Source: Bacteroidota bacterium (lineage in GTDB: Bacteria; Bacteroidota; Bacteroidia; JABEUT01). Taken from it: DNA of 44,302 nucleotides. Position 1 is the first letter of the stretch, and every line of letters begins with the position of its first letter. The DNA lies in contig JAKAOA010000008.1 of assembly GCA_021823405.1 (NCBI GenBank), positions 1-44,302 of the forward strand. The letters run 5' to 3'. Position numbers and translations under genes: made by a program. The notes beneath the pieces are model-generated. The model saw only the letters and a program-made list of their open reading frames with translations, was not told where the DNA came from and made no database searches. Below, in pieces: positions 16,423 to 24,528 of the stretch.

Positions 16423-17550
16423 ATGGCAACAATCAAACAGGTAATATCAAGAAATGACCTTAAAGAATTTATCGATTTCCCTTATGATTTATATAAGGGA
16501 GATCCGAACTTTACCCCTGAACTTTTTATAGGGCAGCGCGACCTGCTGAAAGATACCCATCCTTTTTTTCAACACTCCAAGGCATCATATTACCTTGCAA
16601 AAGAAGGCAACAAAACCATAGGGCGCATTGCCGCCATAAAGAATGGCAATCATATAACATATACGGGTAAGAAAGATGGCTTTTTCGGGTTCTTTGATGT
16701 AATAAATGATTATTCCATAGCTCAAGCCCTGCTCGATACCGCAAAGGAATGGATAAAAATGGAACAACTCGACTCCATACTGGGTCCGGTAAACCCCTCA
16801 ACCAATGAGACATGCGGCGCGCTTATAAAAGGATTCGACGTTCCTTCGCCGGTAATGCTTACCTACAACAAACCATACTACCCCGAATTTCTGGAAAAAT
16901 ACGGTTTCCGCAAAAAAATGGACCTCTTTGCTTATACCATGCTCGGTAAAGAAGTTCCTAAAAGGTTCTCCGAAGCATCGGGAGCCCTTGAAGAAAGGTT
17001 GAAAAAACGTGGTATAATACTGCGTAAACTTGAGTTGAAAAATTTTAAAGAGGAAACAAAAAAGGTAAAAGAGGTTTATAACAAGGCATGGGATAAAAAC
17101 TGGGGGTTTGTACCTATGACAGACACCGAATTCGACTACATGGCAAAGGATATGAAGATGGTGCTTGACCCTGACCTCGCATTTATAGCGGAACACAACG
17201 GAACGCCTATCGGGTTTTCACTGTCGCTGCCCGACATCAATTTTATTTTACGGAAGATACCCCGTGGACGGCTGCTGCCTTCCGGGATATTCAAACTACT
17301 CCTGCTTAGAAAAAAAATAAAAAATATAAGAATTATCACTTTGGGAATTGTTGAGGAATACCGCCGGCATGGCATAGAAGCAATCTTTTATGCACGGACA
17401 CTCGAAAACGGGCTGAAAAATGGGTATGTAACCGCTGATGCCTCTTGGATATTGGAAAACAATTTGCAGATGAACAGGGGACTGGAATCGTTGAATGCAC
17501 ATATCTATAAAACCTTCCGTATTTATGAATTACCATTGAACGGGAAATAG
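16423..17550 (+). CDS. GNAT-like protein, possible N-acetyltransferase
   Basis: The 375-residue protein (MATIKQVISRNDLKEFIDFPYDLYKGDP...) belongs to a conserved group in Bacteroidota annotated as GNAT-like. The second half includes PNINFILRKIPRGRLLP-type text and ITLGIVEEYRRHGIEAIFY, which resembles the acetyl-CoA loop of GNAT enzymes. The repeated FLEKYGFRKKMDLFAY also resembles GNAT strand-helix elements, so two GNAT halves are possible. Substrate unknown. A TATCTTTA at 16365 may be its -7 element. Confidence 0.7.
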   Translation: MATIKQVISRNDLKEFIDFPYDLYKGDPNFTPELFIGQRDLLKDTHPFFQHSKASYYLAKEGNKTIGRIAAIKNGNHITYTGKKDGFFGFFDVINDYSIAQALLDTAKEWIKMEQLDSILGPVNPSTNETCGALIKGFDVPSPVMLTYNKPYYPEFLEKYGFRKKMDLFAYTMLGKEVPKRFSEASGALEERLKKRGIILRKLELKNFKEETKKVKEVYNKAWDKNWGFVPMTDTEFDYMAKDMKMVLDPDLAFIAEHNGTPIGFSLSLPDINFILRKIPRGRLLPSGIFKLLLLRKKIKNIRIITLGIVEEYRRHGIEAIFYARTLENGLKNGYVTADASWILENNLQMNRGLESLNAHIYKTFRIYELPLNGK

Positions 17551-17628
17551 TAGACCTCTTGCATAATTCATTTTGTTAGTTCCAAGTTGTAAATACTGCA
17601 TATAAGTTGCATTCTCATGGCTCCCGTA

Positions 17629-17666
17629 GGCGCTGTCCCGATAACAATCGGGATGTAATCAGTGCC
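17629..17666. repeat. Nested inverted repeat with TCCCGAT/ATCGGGA core
   Basis: TCCCGAT (17636-17642) and ATCGGGA (17647-17653) enclose AACA. An outer pair GGCGCTG (17629-17635) and CAGTGCC (17660-17666) matches at six of seven positions with a 6-base bulge. The core resembles the palindromes at 12260, 12337 and 26625. Confidence 0.7.
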
Positions 17667-17830
17667 AGCTTAACTTTTGATTTCTAATCAAATCCTTTCA
17701 TCAATTTTTATTGGCTTTATTCATTTGCGCTGCCTAATCCCAATTACAGCATCATTTTAGCAAGAAAATTAAGCACAAAATAAAATGACAACATCTACAA
17801 TAAACCAAAGTTAATCTTCTTTGCCTCTCA

Positions 17831-18127
17831 CCCTCTCCTTGCACAAGGAGAGGGTAGGGTGAGGTAGAGTAATGGTCTTTTGAGTTCAAGTGAACCCTCT
17901 CCTTGCACAAGGAGAGGGCAGGGTGAGGTAGAGTAATGGTCTTTTGAGTTCAAGTGAACCCTCTCCTTGCACAAGGAGAGGGCAAGGTGAGGTAGAGTAA
18001 TGGTCTTTTGAGTTCAAGTGAACCCTCTCCTTGCACAAGGAGAGGGCAGGGTGAGGTAGAGTAATGGTCGTTTGAGTTCAAGTGAACCCTCTCCTTGTGC
18101 AAGGAGAGGGCAGGGTGAGGTAGATTG
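17831..18127. repeat. Five tandem copies of a 64-bp palindrome-containing unit
   Basis: Units start at 17831, 17895, 17959, 18023 and 18087, exactly 64 bases apart; the last is cut after about 40 bases. Each begins with an 11-bp perfect inverted repeat CCCTCTCCTTG..CAAGGAGAGGG around a dinucleotide, followed by a G-rich stretch (AGGGTGAGGTAGA) and TAATGGTCTTTTGAGTTCAA. Units differ by single bases (TAGGG or CAGGG or CAAGG after the hairpin). In the fifth unit the central dinucleotide is TG instead of CA. A minus-strand frame through it (17950-18165) encodes only the repeat and is not a gene. Confidence 0.97.
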
Positions 18128-18239
18128 TTATTAAATAAATTATCAATATATGTACTATGTAACATATAATGTATATATTTGCGTTTTGTAACTACAAGCT
18201 ATGTGCGATGGGGCTTGGGAAAGGTTTAAATTATAGAAA

Positions 18240-18326
18240 ATGAGTTTGACAACAGAAAAATTGGCAAAGGAAGGAGTACTGCGTTATCGGGCAATTATAC
18301 TGAATGTGGATAAATTTGCGAATTGA
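18240..18326 (+). CDS. Possible 28-residue peptide or gene remnant
   Basis: ATG at 18240 opens a 28-codon frame (MSLTTEKLAKEGVLRYRAII..) with an amphipathic, protein-like composition. TATATTTG, a -7-like site, lies about 60 bases upstream. It may be a fragment of a larger lost gene or chance. I recognise no family and see no Shine-Dalgarno sequence. Confidence 0.2.
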   Translation: MSLTTEKLAKEGVLRYRAIILNVDKFAN

Positions 18327-18460
18327 ATATGAGCAAAGATACCCTACAGTCAGTTATAGCGATAAAGAATTTTCTCAAATTCATTATTTGTCGTTATATG
18401 TCATTTTTTAAATCATCGCCCTGCATTAATTTATCTCTTACATGCTCAAAAAGAGAAAAA

Positions 18461-18500
18461 TTAGACACTTTATATAGGGAACCTGTCCCAAAGTGTCTAA
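18461..18500. repeat. 11-bp inverted repeat, MITE-like or abutting element ends
   Basis: TTAGACACTTT (18461-18471) and AAAGTGTCTAA (18490-18500) are perfect reverse complements. Inside them GGGA and TCCC extend the pairing after a 5-base bulge. The arms have the look of terminal inverted repeats, but no transposase lies near. Confidence 0.75.
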
Positions 18501-18682
18501 ACGGTATTCCGGTGCAACAAGTAATGAGAGATACCACACCAAACAGTGAGAACACCTCTGATATGAATAGCTTGATTATCAGAATAAAAATAGTTCACAC
18601 TTCACTTAAGTTTTTTGAGCGGTTTTTAGGTTATTCAGTTAATATACGGCGAATAACTCGGCTATTGCAGACCTTATTTAAG

Positions 18683-18776
18683 GTATACGGGTGGTATACA
18701 TTCGTATACCCAGTGTATACAATCAACAACCTGTAAATCAATCATATAACTAAAAAATACGCCTAAAAGTGTATAC
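18683..18776. promoter_or_regulatory. Cluster of five GTATAC palindromes, four spaced 10-11 bp
   Basis: GTATAC occurs at 18683, 18694, 18704, 18715 and 18771. The first four are 11, 10 and 11 bases apart, so they face the same side of the helix. The second and third form GGTATAC-ATTC-GTATACC. The cluster ends 55 bases before a TAACTTTG -7-like site and 82 bases before the OmpA-like gene. A multi-site operator is the simplest guess. Confidence 0.5.
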
Positions 18777-18831
18777 CCGGTTTAGTTAATTGCTCTACCA
18801 TTACGATTTTTTCATCAACGCTATACTTTCG

Positions 18832-18839
18832 TAACTTTG
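18832..18839 (+). promoter_or_regulatory. Probable -7 element for the OmpA-like gene
   Basis: TAACTTTG matches TAnnTTTG and ends 19 bases before the ATG at 18859. A -33 TTTG is not evident. Confidence 0.45.
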
Positions 18840-18858
18840 CATAATTGGTTAACAAAGC

Positions 18859-20154
18859 ATGAAAGCGCGTACGAATATCCTCTTCCGCCATCGGTCAGTC
18901 AGCTTACAGCTGTTGATATTTTTATCTGTCGCTATTAACATTTCGTTGCTAAAGGCGCAATCTCCCTATGTTTGCGACAGTGCGATAGAGATTAACTATA
19001 CGAATGCTCAACATTTAAGGGTGCACGCCGGCGGAACCGCCAATCCGTTGCTTTCAATGCCTCATGCAAAGGGCAGATATTTCGAAAAACCCCATACCGT
19101 AGTATGGTTCACCTTTCTTGTTCCTTACGACACCTCTCTTACCTTCGAGCTAATGCCTGAAAATCATACTGACGACCTCGATTTCCTCCTGTTCAAAGAC
19201 CTGTCGGGCAATTTGTGCAACAGTATCATGAAGAATAAACGCCCTGTTGCCATAAGGGCGAACATAGCCAGTAATGCATTTACCACTTCGGGAAGTACCG
19301 GGCTTTCAGATTCAGCCCTGCATGACGTGGAACCCCCCGGCAGGCATCCTGCCTTCAGCAAGTCGCTGAAAGTGAAAAAGGGCGAACGGTATTATCTCGC
19401 CGTAGATGACTACACAAGGGCAACAGGTACTTTTGAACTCTCGGTGAATCTGCACTTCCCTGAACCTGTTAAACCTACTATTGAGCAGCGACCGAAGGTT
19501 ATAGCGCCCGCAACTGTAAGGACTAAGGCATCTGCCATTACTCTTAATATTGTGATAACGGACAGTGCCGGAACTCCGGTAAAAGCGAGAATAAAACTGG
19601 TAAAGGAGTTCGCAAAGCGACGTGCTGTAATTATTGCTGACACCACAGGCATTTCTGCATATACGGGAACCGTTGTACCGCGTCAGTTACTCAAAGTTAT
19701 ATGCATCGGCGAGGGTTACCTGTTATATCAATCGGAATTACGAATTGCCGATAGCCCCATGGTAATTTTCGATACTGTGCGGCTTGCATCTATCAAAGAA
19801 CATCGGACTATCGTATTGCAAGATATAGAATTTGAACCGGAGCAGGATATTTTTCTCGCCGCCGCCGCCGAGCCCCTATCCGAGTTACTTGCATTTATGC
19901 AGAATAATCCTGGGATACATATTCTTATTAAAGGATATGTAAATGACCCTTTTACTCAAAATTCGGGCAAGTGGGACATGGACCTGTCAGAGAAGCGGGC
20001 AAAGGCGGTGATGAAATATTTAACCGACCATGGTATTAATAAAAACAGAATGGATTGGAAGGGCTATGGCAATAAAGACATGCTTTATCCCAACCCCCAG
20101 ACAGCTGAACAGCAGATAGCAAACAGAAGGGTTGAGATTGAAATGGAGAAGTAA
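18859..20154 (+). CDS. Secreted OmpA-family protein
   Basis: The 431-residue protein has a signal peptide (hydrophobic core about 17-31, SLQLLIFLSVAINISLLKAQ), then a beta-rich domain around 35-200 (AIEINYTNAQHL..VVWFTFLVPYDTSLTFELMP) common in Bacteroidota surface proteins. A middle part around 220-320 follows, then a C-terminal OmpA-type peptidoglycan-binding domain (about 330-431; LSEKRAKAVMKYLTDHGINKNRM..GYGNKD..NRRVEIEM). It probably links the outer membrane to peptidoglycan. A cluster of GTATAC palindromes lies upstream. The gene is followed after 29 bases by DUF4271. Confidence 0.87.
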   Translation: MKARTNILFRHRSVSLQLLIFLSVAINISLLKAQSPYVCDSAIEINYTNAQHLRVHAGGTANPLLSMPHAKGRYFEKPHTVVWFTFLVPYDTSLTFELMPENHTDDLDFLLFKDLSGNLCNSIMKNKRPVAIRANIASNAFTTSGSTGLSDSALHDVEPPGRHPAFSKSLKVKKGERYYLAVDDYTRATGTFELSVNLHFPEPVKPTIEQRPKVIAPATVRTKASAITLNIVITDSAGTPVKARIKLVKEFAKRRAVIIADTTGISAYTGTVVPRQLLKVICIGEGYLLYQSELRIADSPMVIFDTVRLASIKEHRTIVLQDIEFEPEQDIFLAAAAEPLSELLAFMQNNPGIHILIKGYVNDPFTQNSGKWDMDLSEKRAKAVMKYLTDHGINKNRMDWKGYGNKDMLYPNPQTAEQQIANRRVEIEMEK

Positions 20155-20183
20155 GCAAACGGTAGTCATCCGCCTAGGTAGAA

Positions 20184-20846
20184 ATGAAAATAGAACCGCA
20201 TATACGTATAGAGGGAACAGAACACTGGGCGGCTCTGATGCTCTTCGTATGCCTGCTCTTGCTGGTATGGGTGAAAACAGAATACCCGCGCAAAATACCT
20301 GTACTGTTCAGAGAAGTATTTACCGGAGAGCTCGCAATTAAGGAAAAAGGAATTACGCTGCCTTCTATCCTTTTATTCTTTATTTATCTTACCTGTTTGT
20401 CGCTTTTAATCATGCGGATAGCGCCCTATTTTATCAAATTTAACTTATCTGGCTGGTGGAACGAGTTTCTTCTTTTCTTCGCCATTCTTCTGGTATATTA
20501 TCTTGGCGAAACCCTGCTCTTACTAATTACCGGCTTTATTTTTGAAGTGCAGTCAGCGGTATGGGATTATATATCCGAAATATACATTTTTACTCATTTT
20601 TCGGGTATTATCCTGCTTCCGTTGGCGGCAATAGTACTATTTACATATGGTATAAATCTAAAGTTAACAGGCGAAATCTTACTCACCCTTACCGGATTAC
20701 TCGTACTATACCGCACCGCAAGAATGTTCATTTTAATGATAGCTAAAGGTTTAAGACCGTTCTATTTAATTTTGTATATTTGCTGTCTCGAAATTGTCCC
20801 CTTGGCTTTGTTTATTAAATACGGGTTAATAATTCATTTACAATAA
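20184..20846 (+). CDS. DUF4271 membrane protein
   Basis: The 220-residue protein has about six hydrophobic segments and matches the DUF4271 family as I know it, including its usual position directly before a hemD-like gene in Bacteroidota. The function is unknown. It starts 29 bases after the OmpA-like gene and ends 21 bases before hemD, so it is likely co-transcribed with one or both. The conserved neighbour suggests a link with heme synthesis or the envelope, which is inference only. Confidence 0.8.
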   Translation: MKIEPHIRIEGTEHWAALMLFVCLLLLVWVKTEYPRKIPVLFREVFTGELAIKEKGITLPSILLFFIYLTCLSLLIMRIAPYFIKFNLSGWWNEFLLFFAILLVYYLGETLLLLITGFIFEVQSAVWDYISEIYIFTHFSGIILLPLAAIVLFTYGINLKLTGEILLTLTGLLVLYRTARMFILMIAKGLRPFYLILYICCLEIVPLALFIKYGLIIHLQ

Positions 20847-20867
20847 TTTAAGGGAAAACATTACAAG

Positions 20868-22052
20868 ATGAGAATAAAAAGAATAATGGTTTCCCAACCC
20901 AAGCCGGAGTTGGAACGTTCTCCTTATTTTGAAATAGTCCGGAACTATGGCGTAGAAATAGATTTCCGTTCTTTTATACAGATTGAACCTATACCGAGCA
21001 GAGAATTTAGGAAAAACCGGATAGATATACTCTCTTATGGGGCGGTTATTCTTACCAGTAAAAACGCAGTCGACCATTACTTTAGAATGTGCGGCGAGTT
21101 GCGCATTATAGTACCTGAAACCATGAAGTACTTCTGTATTTCGGATGCCACTGCTTATTACCTCCAAAAGTATATCCAGTTCAGGAAAAGAAAAATATTC
21201 TCCGGCAATTACTCCTTTGCCGAACTGGTGGAAATAATAAAGAAGAAACATAAGGAGGAGAAATTCTTATTACCATGCGCCGTTGACTCTTCGGAAGAAT
21301 ATACGGAAATGTTGGATAAAGAAGGTATACGGTATGTAAAAGCGCCTATGTATAAGGCAATCTATTCCGAACTTACAGATATTAACTTTTCGGAGTACGA
21401 CCTTTTGGTGTTGTTCAGCAGTGCGGGCTTATCCTCCTTATTGCACAGCCATCCCGAATTCCGTAAAAATAATATTAAGATAGCGGCATTCGGCGAACAA
21501 ACCGCCGAAGCTATATTGGATGCTGGCTTAAACCTGCATATACATGCACCGCAACCGCACGCACCGTCAATGGCGATGGCGCTTGAAATGTACCTTAAAG
21601 GAGAACAGTCCAACCAACCTTGGCAGCAGATTCCCTTTAGTAAAAAACCGACGGCAAGCCATCAAAGTGATAAACAAAATAAGAATAAAACGGTTCATAA
21701 GCCAACGCGTGAAAAGGTATCGGAGCCAAAACAGTCCGCTCCTGATAATAAAACCAAAAAACCGGCGGTAGCCGCAAAGCAAACCGCGCACCCTAAAAGC
21801 AGCATTAAACCTGCACCTCTGAAAACCGCTCCGCAAGTGACGAAAAAGGGACGGCAATCGACCGGTGCAAATAAAACGCGTAACGACAGAAAACAAAAAC
21901 CGCAAAAGGCATCCTCTAAAATCCGCACGGTTTCCGTAAAAAAAACCACTCCGTTAAAAAAAGAGAAAGCCACAGCTAAAAATCCGGTTAAAGCGAAAAA
22001 GGGCGGTTCCGGCGGTAAAAAAGCCAAGGTTGCCCCGAAGCGGAAGAGATAA
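20868..22052 (+). CDS. hemD: Uroporphyrinogen-III synthase HemD with long basic tail
   Basis: Residues 1 to about 245 form a HemD-like protein (MRIKRIMVSQPKPELERSPY..., LTSKNAVDHYFRM, LLVLFSSAGLSSLL, IAAFGEQTAEAI). It should cyclise hydroxymethylbilane to uroporphyrinogen III in the cytoplasm. The last 150 residues are an added low-complexity tail rich in Lys, Pro, Ala, Thr and Ser (ends GGKKAKVAPKRKR) with no visible fold. The standard enzyme is about 250 residues, so the tail accounts for the whole excess. The tail's final codons overlap the region where the RNase P protein gene begins. Confidence 0.85.
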   Translation: MRIKRIMVSQPKPELERSPYFEIVRNYGVEIDFRSFIQIEPIPSREFRKNRIDILSYGAVILTSKNAVDHYFRMCGELRIIVPETMKYFCISDATAYYLQKYIQFRKRKIFSGNYSFAELVEIIKKKHKEEKFLLPCAVDSSEEYTEMLDKEGIRYVKAPMYKAIYSELTDINFSEYDLLVLFSSAGLSSLLHSHPEFRKNNIKIAAFGEQTAEAILDAGLNLHIHAPQPHAPSMAMALEMYLKGEQSNQPWQQIPFSKKPTASHQSDKQNKNKTVHKPTREKVSEPKQSAPDNKTKKPAVAAKQTAHPKSSIKPAPLKTAPQVTKKGRQSTGANKTRNDRKQKPQKASSKIRTVSVKKTTPLKKEKATAKNPVKAKKGGSGGKKAKVAPKRKR

Positions 22053-22065
22053 GGCAGACAATCTC

Positions 22066-22503
22066 GTGGCAAAGCAAAACGAAATCCGCAGGAATTTCCT
22101 GCGCAAAAAGGAACGGCTGTACGGCAGAAAGACAATGGAAGCATTGTTCGATAAGGGCAGAAGTTTTGCTGTGGGTCCGGTAAAAGCGTTCTATATGATT
22201 AGTCCGGCTTCTTCAACCCAGTCAGTAGAACCAGTAATAGCGGCTTTCAGCGTACCGTCAAAAATCTTTAAAAGGGCGGTTGACCGTAACGAGCTCAAGC
22301 GCAGAATGCGGGAAGTTTACCGCCAAAATAAGGAGATAGTCCGTAATGCCGCCATAGGCGCTAAATTGCAATGCTTTGTAATGTTCATTTATATAGCAAA
22401 AAACAAATTGCCCTATTCCGAAATCGAATCGAAATTATTAGTAACTTTACATCATCTACGGAAAAAAATCGAGTATGAAGAAAGTATTAATAATGCTGAT
22501 TAA
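22066..22503 (+). CDS. rnpA: Ribonuclease P protein component RnpA
   Basis: The protein carries the RnpA signature ([18 protein letters not shown]) and the usual [19 protein letters not shown] start region. It assists the RNase P RNA in cutting tRNA 5' leaders. The start is uncertain: GTG at 22066 gives 145 residues ([10 protein letters not shown]...), which fits the family best, while a TTG at 22030 would overlap hemD by 23 bases. No ATG is suitable. It overlaps yidD by 29 bases at its end. Confidence 0.9.
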   Translation: MAKQNEIRRNFLRKKERLYGRKTMEALFDKGRSFAVGPVKAFYMISPASSTQSVEPVIAAFSVPSKIFKRAVDRNELKRRMREVYRQNKEIVRNAAIGAKLQCFVMFIYIAKNKLPYSEIESKLLVTLHHLRKKIEYEESINNAD

Positions 22504-22687
22504 ATTTTACCAAAATGCCATATCGCCTTGGAAAATGCCTTCATGCCGCTTTACTCCCACCTGTTCGCAATATAGTGTTGAAGCAATTCAGAAGTATGGC
22601 GCACTTAAAGGAATGCTTTTATCTGTAAAACGTATTTTATCGTGTCATCCGTTTAATAAAAAACATGGATATGACCCAGTTCCTTGA
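22475..22687 (+). CDS. yidD: Membrane protein insertion efficiency factor YidD
   Basis: This 70-residue protein has the full YidD pattern: an amphipathic start ([15 protein letters not shown]) and the Cys-containing [11 protein letters not shown] core followed by [19 protein letters not shown]. It assists YidC-dependent insertion at the inner membrane. The rnpA-yidD order is conserved across bacteria, and the 29-base overlap supports coupled translation. Confidence 0.94.
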   Translation: MKKVLIMLIKFYQNAISPWKMPSCRFTPTCSQYSVEAIQKYGALKGMLLSVKRILSCHPFNKKHGYDPVP

Positions 22688-22770
22688 ACGAGCGGAAATG
22701 TATTCGACCGAAATTGGAAAACGCCTGCAAAATGGCATAATGCAATAATCCCGTTAGATAAGATGATACA

Positions 22771-24510
22771 ATGAAAAGTGTTTTTTCAACGATAAAAAAG
22801 TGGAAATTAGCGTTAGCGATTACGGCTATATGCGGCTATGCCTTCTTCTCCTATAGTTTCACTGATAATTATTTCGAAATATCGAAAAACCTCGACATTT
22901 TCGCCACAACACTGCGCGAACTCGATCTCTATTATGTTGATACCATACAACCGGGTGAACTGGTTAAAACAGGTATCGATGCCATGTTAAGCTCCCTTGA
23001 CCCTTATACAGATTATATTCCTGAATCGGAAATAGAGGACTACCGCTTTATGACCACCGGAGAATATGGTGGAATAGGGGCGTTGATTCAACAAGACAGT
23101 AATTTCATCGAAATATCGGAGCCGTATGAGGGTTCCCCTGCACAAAAGTCAGGTCTTAAAGCCGGAGACAAAATATTGAAAGTGGATGGTATTTCGCTGG
23201 CGGGCAAATCTACATCAGATGTAGGCAAACTCTTAAAAGGTCAGCCGGGTACTCCAGTCACCTTGCAAATCATACATCCCAACACACAGTCGCCTACCGA
23301 TCTGACAATAATCAGGGAAGACATTAAAGTAAAGAATGTTCCTTATTACGGCATGGTATCCAGTGATGTAGGGTATATCCGGCTCACCGAATTCACAGAC
23401 GAAGCGGGCAATAATGTTAAAGATGCTCTAGTAAATCTGGAGAAGAACAAGAACCTCAAGGGTGTTATCCTCGATTTGAGAAATAATCCCGGAGGGCTGC
23501 TCAACGAAGCTGTGAACGTGGTAAATGTTTTCGAACCAAAGGGGGTATTAGTGGTAAATACCCTTGGCAGAATAAAAGACATGGACAGGGCTGACCTCAC
23601 CACCTCCGAGCCGGTAGATACAAAGATACCTCTCGTTATTCTTATCAACAGCGGTTCGGCATCGGCATCAGAAATTGTAACCGGAACGGTGCAGGACCTC
23701 GACCGTGGTGTTGTAATAGGTACGCGTAGTTACGGCAAGGGATTGGTACAGCAAACGCGCCCCCTTACCTACGATGCACAGCTGAAATTTACCATCGCCA
23801 AATACTATATTCCCAGCGGCAGGTGCATACAGGCGCTGGATTACAGCCACCGTAACGCCGATGGCAGCGTAAGCAAAGTCCCCGATTCGCTGAAAAGCGC
23901 TTTCCGTACCTTGCATGGGCGTGTTGTTTACGACGGCGGCGGAATTGACCCCGATATCAAGATGGCGCCTCTTACTTACAGTCCGATAACAATTAAACTT
24001 CTGTCGCCGCCGCAGTATCTTATCTTCAACTATGCCACCTTGTATGCCCTCGCACATCCTACAGTCGATTCACCCGATAGGTTTTCATTAAGCGACCCGG
24101 ACTACAACAGTTTTGTTGATTATGTAAAGAATAACAACTTCGACTATACAACGAAAAGTGAAACGCTTCTTAAGCAACTGAAAGAATGCACCCAGAACGA
24201 GAAGTATTACGATCATCTTGAAGATTCATACTCCAAAATAAAGGATGAAATAGAACAAGCCAAGTCAAACGACTTTTATAGGAATAAAGAAGAAATAAAA
24301 CAGACGCTCGAGGCAGAAATAATGTCGAGATATTATTATGAAAAAGGACGCATAGAAATTAATCTGAAATACGACAGCAGCGTAGCAAGAGGTATAGAGA
24401 TATTAAACCAGCCCGTACGCTACGATTCCATCTTAACAACAATAGTTCCCGCCACACGCCCGTTTCACAACCCAGCTATGAGCGTTTGGCCTCCTGAATT
24501 GAAGAAATAG
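22771..24510 (+). CDS. S41-family C-terminal processing protease
   Basis: The 579-residue protein has an N-terminal membrane anchor or signal (about 12-28), a PDZ domain around 80-175 (GGIGALIQQDSNFIEISEPYEG..KAGDKILKVDG) and an S41 protease domain. The catalytic serine is in NSGSASASEIV (near 299) and the lysine in RSYGKGLVQ (near 322), as in CtpA/Prc enzymes. It probably cleaves misfolded or C-terminally tagged periplasmic proteins. The C-terminal 150 residues are charged and helical. It follows yidD by 83 bases. Confidence 0.93.
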   Translation: MKSVFSTIKKWKLALAITAICGYAFFSYSFTDNYFEISKNLDIFATTLRELDLYYVDTIQPGELVKTGIDAMLSSLDPYTDYIPESEIEDYRFMTTGEYGGIGALIQQDSNFIEISEPYEGSPAQKSGLKAGDKILKVDGISLAGKSTSDVGKLLKGQPGTPVTLQIIHPNTQSPTDLTIIREDIKVKNVPYYGMVSSDVGYIRLTEFTDEAGNNVKDALVNLEKNKNLKGVILDLRNNPGGLLNEAVNVVNVFEPKGVLVVNTLGRIKDMDRADLTTSEPVDTKIPLVILINSGSASASEIVTGTVQDLDRGVVIGTRSYGKGLVQQTRPLTYDAQLKFTIAKYYIPSGRCIQALDYSHRNADGSVSKVPDSLKSAFRTLHGRVVYDGGGIDPDIKMAPLTYSPITIKLLSPPQYLIFNYATLYALAHPTVDSPDRFSLSDPDYNSFVDYVKNNNFDYTTKSETLLKQLKECTQNEKYYDHLEDSYSKIKDEIEQAKSNDFYRNKEEIKQTLEAEIMSRYYYEKGRIEINLKYDSSVARGIEILNQPVRYDSILTTIVPATRPFHNPAMSVWPPELKK

Positions 24511-24528
24511 ATTCTAAATATTAATATT

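Larger units (their letters stand above)
17551..18858. other. 1.3-kb region without a convincing gene, rich in repeats
   Basis: This stretch holds a TCCCGAT palindrome (17629-17666), a five-copy 64-bp tandem array (17831-18127), a TATATTTG promoter-like site (18174-18181), a 28-codon frame (18240-18326), an 11-bp inverted repeat (18461-18500) and five GTATAC hexamers (18683-18776). The sequence is A+T-rich outside the array. A plus-strand frame of 137 codons (TTG start, 18323-18736) has no recognisable domain, is Cys-, Arg- and Phe-rich in a haphazard way and covers the inverted repeat and part of the GTATAC cluster. I regard it as unlikely to be a gene. Confidence 0.6.

Noticed and set aside
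17555-17620. AGACCTCTTGCATAAT as an IS5-type terminal repeat
   Set aside because: Resembles such ends from memory, but no second end or transposase is present, so it is not reported as an element.
17831-18127. CRISPR array
   Set aside because: Repeats are 64 bases head to tail with near-identical content throughout; there are no variable spacers and no cas genes.
17950-18165. Minus-strand 71-codon open frame with internal repeats
   Set aside because: It is the translation of the 64-bp tandem array; the repeating peptide merely mirrors the DNA repeat.
18323-18736. 137-codon plus-strand frame as a gene
   Set aside because: TTG start, no domain, erratic composition, and it runs through an inverted repeat and the GTATAC cluster.
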